Source: PALSA-1006 sp964571195
Lineage (GTDB): Bacteria; Pseudomonadota; Gammaproteobacteria; Burkholderiales; Gallionellaceae
Assembly (NCBI GenBank): GCA_964571195.1
Contig: CAZNAD010000001.1
Span: 1-64,000 of the forward strand
Length of the DNA: 64,000 nt
Direction of reading: 5' to 3'
The notes under the pieces are model-generated. The model was not told where the DNA came from, ran no database searches, and saw only the letters and a list, made by a program, of their open reading frames with translations. The position numbers and the translations under genes were made by a program. Shown one piece after another: positions 43,489-53,207 of this stretch. Position 1 is the stretch's first letter; the number at the start of each line of letters is the position of its first letter.

Positions 43489-46295
43489 TAGCCGCTGTTT
43501 CTTAATCCTGCGGCGATGCCGTTGATGGTGAGGTGGATCGCGCGCTTGACCTTCTCGTTGTCATCCCCCGCGCGGTGGCGGTGCAACAAAGCCACTTGCA
43601 GGTGATTGAGCGGGTCGATATAGGGCGTGCGGGTGGTGAGGCTGCGCGCCAGTGTGGGGTTGTCTTCCAGCAGTGACGATGCGCCGGTGATGAGGAATAA
43701 CATGTCCACAGTGCGTTGCCATTCGGCCTCGATCTCACCGAATATTCTGGTGCGCAGAGTCTCGTCCGGTACCAGTTCGGCGTAGCGCGAGGCAATACCC
43801 ATGTCGGATTTGGAGAGCACCATGTCCATGTTGGACAGCAGGCCACGGAAAAACGCCCAGTTCTGATTCATCGCCTGCAACTGTTTGAGACCGGCATCCC
43901 CTTCACGCGCGATGAATTGCTGTATGGCACTGCCAAAACCGTACCAGCCCGGCAACAGAGCCCGGTTCAAACTCCAGCTGAACACCCAGGGGATGGCGCG
44001 CAGGTCTTCGATGTTGTTGGTCGCGCGCCGGGCCGAAGGACGGCTGCCGATGTTCAGTTCGGCGATCTCGCGGATCGGCGTCGCGGCGAAGAAATAATCG
44101 GTGAATCCCGGTGTCTCGTAGACCAGTTTGCGGTAAGCCGCGAACGCATCCAGACTCATCGCCTCCATGATGCGGTGAAATTCCGGCATGGTGGAATCGT
44201 CGCCGTGATGGTGTACCAGCGTCGCTTCCATGGTTGCGGCCACGAGAATTTCCAGATTGCGCCGACCGATCTCCGGGTCGGAATATTTGCTGGAGATGAC
44301 CTCGCCCTGTTCGGTGATGCGGATCTGCGCGTTTACGCTGCCCGGCGGTTGTGCCAGGATAGCCTGGTAGCTGGGGCCGCCGCCGCGTCCGACCGTGCCG
44401 CCGCGCCCGTGGAATAGGCGCAACTCGATACCGTGTTTCTCGAATACCCGCACCAGCTCGACCTCGGCCTTGTACAGTTCCCAGTTGGCCGTGAGATAAC
44501 CGCCGTCCTTGTTGCTGTCGGAATAACCCAGCATTACTTCCTGCGTGTTGCCTCGGCTCTTCAGCAGTGTGCGATAGAACGGGATGGAGAACAGTTCATC
44601 CATGATGACGCCGCAACCGCGCAGATCGCCTATGGTCTCGAACAGCGGGATGATATTGAGGTGCAGCGTGTCGCCTTGCAGCAGGCCGCTCTGCTGCACC
44701 ATCAGTGCCACTTCCAGCAGGTCGCTCACTGCATCGGTCTTGGAGATGATGTAGTTGGGCAGCGCGTCAGGCCCGAAGCGGTGGTGGATTTCAGCGGCAG
44801 CGCGCATGAGATGCAGTTCGCCCTTGGCGACAGGGCTGAAACTCTCCGGCTCCGAAGCCAGCAGTTTCTCCGCTTTCAGCGCGGTGAGCACAACCTTGCG
44901 ACGGTCGTTTTCGTTCAGGCTCGCATAATCGGCCACACCGGCGCGAGCCAGCAATTCACTGACTGTCTGCTCGTGGATGCCGCTGTGCTGGCGCATATCC
45001 AGCGGAGCTAGGTGGAAGCCGAACACTTCCACGGCGCGGCGCAGGTCGGCCATGCGGCCACGCGACAGATAGAGCGCACCGTGGTGTTCCAGCGAATGGA
45101 TGATGATGTCGAGTTCGTTCAGCAGTTCGGCTGCGTTGGAATAAGGCCGCACCTCTTTGCTGACGGGGTGCAGGTGATGGACGCGATGCCCCAGATGTTC
45201 GGTAGTGGCGACCAGACGTGCGTAAACGGCGAGCAGGGCGCGGCGGTAAGGTTCGTCTTCGCGGCTCTCTGCTCGATCCGGCGAATCGTCGGCAAACACC
45301 GCCAGTTCCGGGCTGATGTCCACCAGGCGGCTGGACAGGCTCAGGCGCGAACTGAGCAGGCTGGTTTCCGCCAAGTAATAGTCCAACGCGGTGGCGGAAT
45401 GGCGTTGTGCCGCATCCAGCATCACGTCATGGGTAACGAACGGGTTGCCATCGCGGTCGCCGCCTATCCAGCTGCCCACGCGCAGGAAAGGCGGTAGCTG
45501 GATGCGTTGGCCGAAACGGGATTCGAGCTGCTTTTCCAGACCGGAATAGAGTTTGGGGAGCTCGCGCAGAAAGGTGTAGTCGTAGAACGACAGGCCGTTG
45601 TTCACTTCGTCCTGCACCGACAGCTTGCTGGTGCGCAACATGCGGGTACTCCACAGGATGAGCACGAAGCGATGCAAGGCTTCTTCGTTGTATTCCAGCT
45701 CCTCCGGCGTCATGTCCAGACGGTCGCGGTCAGCCAGCAATTTCGAGATGATGAGCTGGCAATTGAGGATGCTCTTGCGCTGCACTTCGGTGGGGTGTGC
45801 GGTCAACACCGGGGAGATCAGCGCCTTGTCGAAAAACGCCTGCACCTCGGCCAAACCCAGCTTCTTCTCCTGGATATGCTCCAGCACCAGTTGCACGCTG
45901 CCTTCCTGCGGCGGCGAGCCAGCCTTCAGGTGGGCGCGGCGGCGGCGGTTGTGGTGCAGGTCTTCGGCGATGTTGGACAACTGCGAGAAATAGCTGAATG
46001 CGCGCACCACCAGCAGGGTCTCTTCCGGGCTCAGTGCATCCAGCACCTGTTCCAGCTGGTCGCGGTCACGGTCATCCTGTGATTTGCGGAAACGCACGGC
46101 GGCGCGGCGCACGTTTTCGATCAGCGCGAAGGTCTCCTCGCCTTCCTGCTCGCGTAGTGTGTCGCCGAGGATGCGGCCGAGCAAACGGATGTCGTCGCGT
46201 AACGGCACGTCTTTGCTCGAGATATCGGCGGGCACGGCAAGCAGGTTCATGGCGTTCTTCTTCAGCATAGGGTCAACGCGCGCATTCAGGCTCAT
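43488..46295 (-). CDS. ppc: Phosphoenolpyruvate carboxylase
   Basis: Fixes bicarbonate on PEP to form oxaloacetate, feeding the TCA cycle. At 935 residues it is normal. Active-site segments are VLTAHPTEVQRKS (catalytic His), GSWIGGDRDGNPFVT, MLGYSDSNKDGGY, LFHGRGGTVGRGGGP and the C-terminal RNSG. It is divergent from hemC with 48 bases between the starts, and no strong ribosome site is visible before the chosen ATG. Later in-frame ATGs at codons 10 and 16 are possible. Confidence 0.97.
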   Translation of the reverse strand: MSLNARVDPMLKKNAMNLLAVPADISSKDVPLRDDIRLLGRILGDTLREQEGEETFALIENVRRAAVRFRKSQDDRDRDQLEQVLDALSPEETLLVVRAFSYFSQLSNIAEDLHHNRRRRAHLKAGSPPQEGSVQLVLEHIQEKKLGLAEVQAFFDKALISPVLTAHPTEVQRKSILNCQLIISKLLADRDRLDMTPEELEYNEEALHRFVLILWSTRMLRTSKLSVQDEVNNGLSFYDYTFLRELPKLYSGLEKQLESRFGQRIQLPPFLRVGSWIGGDRDGNPFVTHDVMLDAAQRHSATALDYYLAETSLLSSRLSLSSRLVDISPELAVFADDSPDRAESREDEPYRRALLAVYARLVATTEHLGHRVHHLHPVSKEVRPYSNAAELLNELDIIIHSLEHHGALYLSRGRMADLRRAVEVFGFHLAPLDMRQHSGIHEQTVSELLARAGVADYASLNENDRRKVVLTALKAEKLLASEPESFSPVAKGELHLMRAAAEIHHRFGPDALPNYIISKTDAVSDLLEVALMVQQSGLLQGDTLHLNIIPLFETIGDLRGCGVIMDELFSIPFYRTLLKSRGNTQEVMLGYSDSNKDGGYLTANWELYKAEVELVRVFEKHGIELRLFHGRGGTVGRGGGPSYQAILAQPPGSVNAQIRITEQGEVISSKYSDPEIGRRNLEILVAATMEATLVHHHGDDSTMPEFHRIMEAMSLDAFAAYRKLVYETPGFTDYFFAATPIREIAELNIGSRPSARRATNNIEDLRAIPWVFSWSLNRALLPGWYGFGSAIQQFIAREGDAGLKQLQAMNQNWAFFRGLLSNMDMVLSKSDMGIASRYAELVPDETLRTRIFGEIEAEWQRTVDMLFLITGASSLLEDNPTLARSLTTRTPYIDPLNHLQVALLHRHRAGDDNEKVKRAIHLTINGIAAGLRNSG

Positions 46296-46343
46296 GTTAG
46301 AATGCGCCGCAAATAATCAACAAATAAACACTCAGGAAAAGCA

Positions 46344-47294
46344 ATGAATCAGGCATCCCAGAAGACACCCGCCCCCAAAAAACTGGTCATCGCATCGCGC
46401 GAGAGCGCATTGGCGATGTGGCAGGCAGAACACATCCGGGATCGATTGCGCGCATTATATCCGCAAACCGAGGTGAGTATATTGGGCATGACGACCCAAG
46501 GCGACCAGATCCTCGATGTGACCCTGTCCAAGATCGGTGGTAAGGGCTTGTTCGTCAAGGAGCTGGAGACCGCGCTGGAGAACGGCAGTGCCGACATCGC
46601 GGTGCATTCCCTGAAAGACGTGCCCATGCATCTGCCGGAAGGTTTCGCACTGGCCTGTATCGGTGAGCGCGAAGACCCGCGCGACGCTTTTGTCTCCAAC
46701 AAATTCGATAACCTGGCAGCCTTGCCTGCCGGCAGTGTGGTTGGCACTTCCAGTCTGCGCCGCGAGAGTCAGTTGCGCGCCCGTTTCCCGCATCTCGATA
46801 TTCAGCCGCTGCGCGGCAACGTGCAGACCCGTTTGCGCAAACTGGATGAAGGCCAATATGCCGCCATCATCCTTGCCGCTGCCGGATTGAAGCGGCTGGG
46901 CTTGGGCGAACGTATCCGTGCCGTGATCTCCAGCGACGACAGTCTCCCCGCTGTTGGTCAGGGCGCGCTCGGTATCGAGACCCGCGCCGATCGCCCCGAC
47001 CTGAAAGCCTTGCTCGCGCCGTTGCACCATGCCGATACCGCTGCCTGTGTGCTGGCCGAACGTGCCATGAGCCGCGCACTGGCGGGCAGTTGCCAGGTGC
47101 CGTTGGGTGGTTTTGCGGAAGTGCAGGGCGATACCTTGCGTATGCGCGGCTTCGTCGCCAGCCCGGACGGCAAGAAGATGCTGCGCGCCGAACAGAGCGG
47201 TAGCATCACCGCGCCGGAAGCATTGGGTGATGCGGTTGCCGCAGCACTGCTTAAACAAGGCGCGGGCGAGATATTGGCGGCGCTGTCTCTTTAA
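46344..47294 (+). CDS. hemC: Porphobilinogen deaminase
   Basis: Joins four porphobilinogens into hydroxymethylbilane in haem synthesis. The 316-residue protein shows RESALAMWQAEHI, LKDVPMHLPEGF, GTSSLRRESQLRARFPHL and the Cys that holds the dipyrromethane cofactor in AGSCQVPLGGF. CAGGAAAAGC gives a weak ribosome site. It begins the hemC-hemD-hemX-hemY run; the next gene follows after a repeat element. Confidence 0.97.
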   Translation: MNQASQKTPAPKKLVIASRESALAMWQAEHIRDRLRALYPQTEVSILGMTTQGDQILDVTLSKIGGKGLFVKELETALENGSADIAVHSLKDVPMHLPEGFALACIGEREDPRDAFVSNKFDNLAALPAGSVVGTSSLRRESQLRARFPHLDIQPLRGNVQTRLRKLDEGQYAAIILAAAGLKRLGLGERIRAVISSDDSLPAVGQGALGIETRADRPDLKALLAPLHHADTAACVLAERAMSRALAGSCQVPLGGFAEVQGDTLRMRGFVASPDGKKMLRAEQSGSITAPEALGDAVAAALLKQGAGEILAALSL

Positions 47295-47313
47295 GAGATA
47301 AATGAAAAGCATT

Positions 47314-47457
47314 CACCACCGAGACACAGAGACACAGAGAAGGGCAAAACAGATACGACTTCCTCGTGTGAACGATCTTGGCGATTGCTGCGATAGCTTA
47401 TCGGTGTCTCGTTGTGGATTGAACGGGTTTTCTCTGTGTCTCTGTGTCTCTGTGGTG
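47314..47457. repeat. MITE-like repeat between hemC and hemD
   Basis: About 144 bases flanked by inverted ends: CACCGAGACACAGAGACACA at the left (from 47317, continuing GAGAA) and TTCTCTGTGTCTCTGTGTCT at the right (47429-47448, continuing CTGTGGTGG). The right end has a 3-base insertion near its tip. The centre has no gene. Similar GAGACACAGAG ends are, from memory, widespread intergenic repeats. Its right end provides GGTGG six to seven bases before the hemD ATG. Confidence 0.7.
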
Positions 47458-47465
47458 GATTTTTA

Positions 47466-48248
47466 ATGCACACCTTACCCCTTGCAGGACTCAATATCGT
47501 GGTCACCCGTCCGCGAGAACAGGCGGCGTTGTTGCAACAACGGATAAGACAATTGGGCGGCAACGTACTCCTGTTCCCGTTGCTGGAAATATCCCCCGCA
47601 CCCGACCAGCTAGCCTTGCAGGACGCTGTGCGGCGCTTGTCCACCTTCGATCTGCTTATTTTCATCAGTCCCAATGCGGTGCGTTACGGCATGGCGGCGA
47701 TCCGCGCTTGCGGCGACCTGCCACCCGGCTTGCGCTTCGCCACAGTGGGGCAAGGTAGCGCACAGGCGTTACGTGATGCCGGAGTGAACGAGATCATCGC
47801 GCCGCAGGGGCAAAGTGACAGCGAAGCGCTGCTGGCATTGCCGCAATTGCAGGCGGTGTCGGACTGGAAGATCGCCATCTTGCGTGGTGACGGCGGGCGC
47901 GAGTTGTTGCGTGACACCCTCCGCGCACGCGGTGCCGAAGTGGAATACATCACTTGTTACCAGCGCAGCAAACCGCAACAGAACATGGCGTCGTTGCTCG
48001 ACGCGCAGCCCCATGCCATCACACTGAGCAGCAGCGAGGCGTTGGGATATCTGGGCGAATCGCTGGATGCTGCTGCCAGAGAGCGCCTGACCGCCGTGCC
48101 GTTGTTTGTGCCGCATGCCCGTATCGCTGCCGCCGCGCATGCACAAGGCTGGTCCACGGTCATCCAGACCGAAGGTGGAGATGACGGAATCGTGTCCGGT
48201 TTGGTAGCATGGTCACAAACCCAATCAAATATCGGAACCCATCCATGA
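47466..48248 (+). CDS. hemD: Uroporphyrinogen-III synthase
   Basis: Closes hydroxymethylbilane to uroporphyrinogen III. The 260-residue protein is of the divergent HemD family; recognisable parts are VVTRPREQAALL, LIFISPNAVRYG, ILRGDGGRELLRDTL and EVEYITCYQR. I start at 47466, where the family N-terminus begins; the frame is open to 47412 but that would put part of the repeat into the protein. It overlaps hemX by four bases (ATGA). Confidence 0.93.
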   Translation: MHTLPLAGLNIVVTRPREQAALLQQRIRQLGGNVLLFPLLEISPAPDQLALQDAVRRLSTFDLLIFISPNAVRYGMAAIRACGDLPPGLRFATVGQGSAQALRDAGVNEIIAPQGQSDSEALLALPQLQAVSDWKIAILRGDGGRELLRDTLRARGAEVEYITCYQRSKPQQNMASLLDAQPHAITLSSSEALGYLGESLDAAARERLTAVPLFVPHARIAAAAHAQGWSTVIQTEGGDDGIVSGLVAWSQTQSNIGTHP

Positions 48249-49342
48249 GTGAGCAAGCCCAACCGCAGCAGCCTGAAGCGAATACTCCCGGTACCAGGAG
48301 CGGGCGGTTCCGGGCCATGCTGCATACGCCCGGCCATAATCCGCTGGTCAACCTGATCTCCCATCTCAACCTGACCCAACTGACGCTGGTCGTGCTGACG
48401 GTCATTTTTGCGTGGCAGTGGTTCGATGCGCAACAACAGATCAACCAGGTGCAACAGGAGCTGGCCAAGCGTCTGGCCGAGATGGATGGCAGCAACAAGG
48501 CCAACCAGACTCTGGTCACCCAGAATCAGGAAGTGGTGCGTGAACTGGGCGGCAAACTGAGCCTGCTGGAAAGCAAATATGCGGAATCACAGAACCAGCG
48601 AGCCGCGCTGGAAGTGTTGTATCAGGAGATGTCGAGCAGCCGCGACCAGACCGCGCTGGCCGAGGTCGAACAGATGCTGATGATCGCCGGTCAGCAATTG
48701 CAGCTTTCCGCCAACGTAAAAGCTGCATTGATCGCCATGCAACACGCCGATTACCGTTTGCAGCATCTGGATCGTCCTACTTTGGGGGTATTGCGCAACT
48801 CCATCAGCCGGGATATCGAAAAATTGCGCGCTTTGCCCAATGTCGATCTGGCCGGTATCAATATGCGTATCGATAGTTTGATCGCTGCCGTCGATTTGTT
48901 GCCGTTGGCGCAGGATGTGCGCGTGCATGAGGCACAGGCGTTGCCGCTGCCGGTCGTCGCGGAGAATGCGTGGGAGCGTTTCTGGCGCGAGTTATGGCAC
49001 GAGGCGAAACAGTTGGTGCGTATCGAGAACACGGAAAAACGCGAGCTGCCGTTGTTGTCCCCGACCCAGACCTTCTTCCTCAAAGAGAACCTCAAGATCC
49101 GTTTGTTGTCCGCCCGTCTGGCACTGTTGTCGCACGACGAGAACAGCTTCAAGCGCGACCTGAAGACCGCGCAGGAATGGATCAAACAATACTTCGACGT
49201 GAAATCGAAAGAGGGCGGCCAAGCGCTGGCGACACTGCAAAATCTGATCGCATCCGATATCGATGTGGATATGCCCGATATCAGCGCCAGTCTGGAAGCA
49301 GTGCGCAACTATCGCATCGCGCATGAAAAGGGTGGACGATGA
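48245..49342 (+). CDS. hemX: HemX family membrane protein
   Basis: A 365-residue protein with one membrane helix (about 50-67, LTLVVLTVIFAWQWF), a coiled-coil segment (about 70-130) and a helical C-terminal part. It matches the HemX family encoded after hemD in proteobacteria. Its old name as a uroporphyrinogen methyltransferase is not supported, because no SAM-binding motif is visible. The start at 48245 overlaps the hemD stop. Exact role is unknown. Confidence 0.92.
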   Translation: MSEQAQPQQPEANTPGTRSGRFRAMLHTPGHNPLVNLISHLNLTQLTLVVLTVIFAWQWFDAQQQINQVQQELAKRLAEMDGSNKANQTLVTQNQEVVRELGGKLSLLESKYAESQNQRAALEVLYQEMSSSRDQTALAEVEQMLMIAGQQLQLSANVKAALIAMQHADYRLQHLDRPTLGVLRNSISRDIEKLRALPNVDLAGINMRIDSLIAAVDLLPLAQDVRVHEAQALPLPVVAENAWERFWRELWHEAKQLVRIENTEKRELPLLSPTQTFFLKENLKIRLLSARLALLSHDENSFKRDLKTAQEWIKQYFDVKSKEGGQALATLQNLIASDIDVDMPDISASLEAVRNYRIAHEKGGR

Positions 49343-50517
49343 AATTCCTGGTCTGGTTATTGGCCCTGTTCGCCGCCGCCGTGGCGCTGACCCTTGCCGC
49401 CCACAATCCGGGTTATGTGCAACTGGTCTATCCGCCCTATCGCATGGAGATGTCGCTCACCTTCTTCGTACTGGCGTTGCTGGCCCTGTTTGTTGCGGGT
49501 TACATGGCCATGCGCCTGTTAAGTGCCGCCGTGCAACTGCCTGCTTATGTGCGCGCTTTCCGCGCGGAGCGCTCGCGCAGCAAAGGCCGCGCCGCCATGA
49601 TGGAAGCCCTGACCGCTTTCTTTGAAGGCCGTTATGCGGCGGCCGAAAAGGCTGCCGTACGCGCTATGGAACTGGGCGAACAGTCCGGCCTCAACCCCAT
49701 CGTCGCCGCCCGAGCCGCGCACGAGTTGCGCGAGTTCGATAAGCGCGATGCCTATCTGGCCGATGCCGAGAGCAAGACCGTGGGTGAGGCGACCATGCGC
49801 CTGATGGCGAAGACCGAATTCCAGCTCGACCAGAAGCAACCGCAGTCCGCGCTGAGCTCGCTGAAAGAGCTGGACTCCGCCGGAGTACGCCGCCATGTGG
49901 GGGCGCTGACGCTGGAACTCAAGGCGCAGCAACAGGCGAAGAACTGGGATGCCGTGCTGGAAGTGGCGGCACAACTGGAAAAACGCAACGCCATCGACGC
50001 GACACTGGTGATGCAACTGCGCCAGCAAGCCTGGCTGGAAAAATTACGCACTCAGGCACACGATATCGCCTCGTTGCGCGCATTGTGGAAGACCGTGCCG
50101 GGTGAGTTCAAGCGCCGCCCCAAGATCGCCACTGTCGCGGTGCAGGGGTTCCTGAAATTCCAGGATGCCGTGAGCGCCAGCAGATTGCTGGCGGAATGTC
50201 TCAACGCGCAATGGGACACCGGCCTGGTCGCCCTGTACGGCGACTGTTACTCCGACGATATCGTCGCTCAGATCGACCAGGCCGAACGCTGGCTCAATAT
50301 CCACACCGACGATGCCGGGCTGCTGCTCGCGCTGGGCAAGCTCTGTTTGCAACAGGGGCTGTGGGGCAAGGCGCAGAGTTATCTGGATGCCAGTCTCAGC
50401 CTCAATCCCAGCCGTGAAGCGTACACTGCACTAGGGCGACTGGCCGAAAAGCTGGATAAGAAAGAAGACGCTTTCAACTACTACCACCTTGCGATGGAGT
50501 TGAAGAGCGGCAACTGA
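49339..50517 (+). CDS. hemY: HemY family TPR protein
   Basis: A 392-residue inner-membrane protein with two N-terminal helices (about 3-20 and 40-62) and a helical TPR-like domain, in which QGLWGKAQSYLDASLSLNPSREAYTALGRL is a clear TPR unit. It overlaps hemX by four bases. This is the proteobacterial HemY of the hemCDXY operon, unrelated to Bacillus protoporphyrinogen oxidase of the same name. It probably supports a late haem synthesis complex. Confidence 0.93.
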   Translation: MKFLVWLLALFAAAVALTLAAHNPGYVQLVYPPYRMEMSLTFFVLALLALFVAGYMAMRLLSAAVQLPAYVRAFRAERSRSKGRAAMMEALTAFFEGRYAAAEKAAVRAMELGEQSGLNPIVAARAAHELREFDKRDAYLADAESKTVGEATMRLMAKTEFQLDQKQPQSALSSLKELDSAGVRRHVGALTLELKAQQQAKNWDAVLEVAAQLEKRNAIDATLVMQLRQQAWLEKLRTQAHDIASLRALWKTVPGEFKRRPKIATVAVQGFLKFQDAVSASRLLAECLNAQWDTGLVALYGDCYSDDIVAQIDQAERWLNIHTDDAGLLLALGKLCLQQGLWGKAQSYLDASLSLNPSREAYTALGRLAEKLDKKEDAFNYYHLAMELKSGN

Positions 50518-50741
50518 TTCTTGCCGCTGTTGTGTGCCAGTTGCTGCCAGTCATGATTGAAAGCTAGAAGCCGGAAAGCAGACCTTCGCACAGGGCGGGA
50601 TTGTGGACGAAGCAGCCGGACGAGGTTTGAAAGTTTTCACAAACCGTACGTAGTTCACGCCAAAAGTAATCGCACTTGACGATATCCCATCTCGCTGTGT
50701 CAGAATGTACAGATCAGTTTAAAACTTCTCCTAGGTCCCCC

Positions 50742-51662
50742 ATGAAGCTATTAGCTACAGCCATTCTTATTTTTTTACCCAGCTTTTCGTTTGCGGCTGT
50801 TGAAGTTTATGAGCAAGAAGCTAGTGGTTATGGAAATACCAAAAACAAAGCATGCGAAGAAGCATTGCTGTATGCGAAGAAAGAAGCTTTGGACTATTCT
50901 GGCGTTATTGTTCGCCAGTCTGTTCGAAACCATGTCGAAGTAAATAATAAATTGGCAAGCAAAATTTCTACTGTGGATACACGTCAGTTAAGTAATGGAA
51001 TAGTTAGGGTGATAAATAAAAGCATTGAGGTGAAGTCCGATGAAAATGGAATTTACTTTTGTACAGTCTTTGCAAAGCTTGCGGTAGATTCAAGAAGCGT
51101 TCTGCAAAATAACAAAGCCTATGAGGGGCAGTTGCCTGATTGGGTCGTAGTCCCCCCAAGGGTGTTGGGGAAAAGAACAATTATCGAACACTCGAAATCT
51201 TTAGATGGAGCAATTGCGGCAGTCCTCTATAAATTATCCGATATCCGATCCCTGGTGGCTAAGTCAGTTAGGCGGTATCAAAAGGAACATGAAGAAGCAG
51301 GGGGGGAGCGACCAGATCCAGTTGAAACGAAACTTACTAGCCTGTCAAGCAAGTTTCGTTTTGGAAGTAATTTGGAAATTGAAGGTCGTGAAAATTATTT
51401 TTATGAGAAGAATGCTACTCATAGCAAACTTTCCGTTAACCTGATATTTAATAAAAATGGAGGGAGAGCGATTTTGTTGAATCGATATTTTTCATTTGAT
51501 GACGCTGATGAAAATGTTAGCGTTGAAAAAGATGCCGCTACACAGGAAATGCTTTTCGATTATTTTGTCACAATTTCAAAAAAACTGGGATTCACAATTG
51601 AATATGAACAAGTGGTCTCTGGCGATACAAGTGAATGGTATGTAATGCTAATTGGCGAGTAA
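50742..51662 (+). CDS. Exported protein of unknown function, possibly FlgT/LPP20-like
   Basis: A 306-residue protein with a signal peptide (MKLLATAILIFLPSFSFAA, cut near residue 19), so the start at 50742 is preferred over an in-frame upstream codon at 50676. Residues 20-115 (ASGYGNTKNKACEEALLYAKKEAL, then SNGIVRVINKSIEV) recall the N-terminal domain of FlgT or LPP20-type proteins, where an alternating helix-strand unit follows an Ala-rich helix. The rest is not recognised. Codon use is clearly AT-richer than in its neighbours, and it stands alone between hemY and flhB with weak flanks. Acquisition by transfer is likely. A flagellar link would rest only on position and faint similarity. Confidence 0.75.
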   Translation: MKLLATAILIFLPSFSFAAVEVYEQEASGYGNTKNKACEEALLYAKKEALDYSGVIVRQSVRNHVEVNNKLASKISTVDTRQLSNGIVRVINKSIEVKSDENGIYFCTVFAKLAVDSRSVLQNNKAYEGQLPDWVVVPPRVLGKRTIIEHSKSLDGAIAAVLYKLSDIRSLVAKSVRRYQKEHEEAGGERPDPVETKLTSLSSKFRFGSNLEIEGRENYFYEKNATHSKLSVNLIFNKNGGRAILLNRYFSFDDADENVSVEKDAATQEMLFDYFVTISKKLGFTIEYEQVVSGDTSEWYVMLIGE

Positions 51663-52046
51663 AAATGGCTGATTGCCTCATTCGTATCGTTTGCTGTGCT
51701 TGGAGATCAACTATAAACGGGCAGCGATTTCGCATAGTGATATGACCGTTGTGGGTTAGCCAGAGACGGTCGCTCTAGCAAGATTTTAATATCTTGTCCG
51801 CTTTGTCCACGATGCGGAAATTAGCTATCGAAACTAGGTTGCCCCATAACGGACGTTCATCACAGGCCGCAACGGGTCGTTAGCTGCCTTGCGCCAAGTT
51901 CCGGGGCTCTTGAAGATAAACTGTACTTCTATCAGTCCGAACGCCGGAATCTCTTTTCGTTAAATACCCCACAAACCCCCCCCTGTTCATCGGATCGTTT
52001 TGACGCGACATCCGGATAATCGCTATGACTAATGGAGTAATCAGTT
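51663..52046. promoter_or_regulatory. 384-base gap with a FliA-like promoter for flhB
   Basis: No gene is supported. Near the right end CGTTT (51996-52000), 11 bases and CCGGATAA (52012-52019) resemble the FliA consensus (GTTT and GATAA kept), 27 bases upstream of flhB. The flhA gap shows the same elements. The rest shows no repeat or known RNA, and may be debris from the insertion that carried the AT-rich gene. Confidence 0.4.
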
Positions 52047-53207
52047 ATGGCAGCGGAAGACAGCGATCTAGAAAAAACGGAACAGCCCTCACAGCGGCGC
52101 CTAGACCAGGCGCGTGAGGAGGGGCAGGTCGCGCGTTCGCGCGAACTTTCCACGTTCGCGGTGGTGATGGCGGGCGGGGCGGGCTTGTGGTTGATGGGCT
52201 CATCGTTGTCGCAGGCGCTCATCAAGCTGCTGCGCGAAGGGCTGACTCTGAACCCCGATCTGGTGTTCAAATCCGAAGTTTTGATGCCGCATCTGCATTC
52301 TTTATCCATGGCCACGTTGCTGGCCTTTTTGCCGTTTCTGCTGTTGTTGCTGGGGGTGGCCACCTTTTCGCCGTTGTTGCTGAACGGCTGGCTGTTCACC
52401 ATGAAGCCGCTGATTCCCAATTTCTCCAAACTCAATCCGGCCACCGGCATCGGGCGGATGTTTTCCATGCATAGTCTGGTCGAATTGCTCAAGGCTATTG
52501 CCAAGTCGGTGGTGGTCGGCGGTGTTGGTGCTTGGGTGATCTGGCATAACCGCGACACCGTGCTGATGCTGGTGACCGAGCCGGTGATCATGTCTATCCC
52601 GCATCTGGGCAGTGTGATGTGGTCGTGTTTCGCCGCCATCATGGGCGGGATGCTGCTGATCGTGGCGGTGGATGTGCCGTTCCAGCTGTGGGAGCACAAC
52701 AAGAAGCTGAAGATGACCAAGGAAGAAGTGCGCAAAGAGGCCAAAGAGACCGAGGGCGATCCGCAGGTCAAGGGCAAGATCCGCAGCTTGCAGCGCGAGA
52801 TGGCCCGCCGCCGCATGATGTCGGAGATTCCGACCGCCGATGTGGTGGTGACCAACCCGACGCACTTCTCGGTGGCGTTGAAATACAGCGAGGATGGTAT
52901 GCGTGCGCCGGTGGTGGTGGCCAAAGGTACCCACCTGATGGCGGCGAAGATCAAGGAGATCGCCAAGTTGAACAATGTGCCTATTCTGGAAGCGCCACCT
53001 TTGGCGCGTGCCTTGTATAAACACACCGACCTCGGTCAGGCGATCCCCGAAGCGTTGTACACCGCTGTCGCGGAAGTGCTGGCCTATGTTTACCAGCTCA
53101 AACGTTACAAGGCGGTCGGCGGCATGTATCCGCAAGAGCCGGGTGAATTGCCGGTGCCGAAAGAACTCGATCCCTACACCACCAACCCCGAATTGGCGGC
53201 GGATTAG
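52047..53207 (+). CDS. flhB: Flagellar export switch protein FlhB
   Basis: A 386-residue inner-membrane part of the flagellar type III export gate. It has four membrane helices (about 28-210) and a cytoplasmic domain with the self-cleaving NPTH at about 270 (TADVVVTNPTHFSVALKY). Cleavage after Asn switches export from rod-hook to filament proteins. The N-terminal EKTEQPSQRRLDQAREEGQVARSREL is typical. The start has GGAG 13 bases upstream (weak). It heads the flhB-flhA-flhF-flhG-fliA-motC run. Confidence 0.97.
   Translation: MAAEDSDLEKTEQPSQRRLDQAREEGQVARSRELSTFAVVMAGGAGLWLMGSSLSQALIKLLREGLTLNPDLVFKSEVLMPHLHSLSMATLLAFLPFLLLLLGVATFSPLLLNGWLFTMKPLIPNFSKLNPATGIGRMFSMHSLVELLKAIAKSVVVGGVGAWVIWHNRDTVLMLVTEPVIMSIPHLGSVMWSCFAAIMGGMLLIVAVDVPFQLWEHNKKLKMTKEEVRKEAKETEGDPQVKGKIRSLQREMARRRMMSEIPTADVVVTNPTHFSVALKYSEDGMRAPVVVAKGTHLMAAKIKEIAKLNNVPILEAPPLARALYKHTDLGQAIPEALYTAVAEVLAYVYQLKRYKAVGGMYPQEPGELPVPKELDPYTTNPELAAD

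Noticed and set aside
51932..53135. 364- and 277-codon minus-strand frames over flhB
   Set aside because: flhB on the plus strand has all family motifs; the antisense frames are Ser/Arg- or His/Gln-rich shadows.
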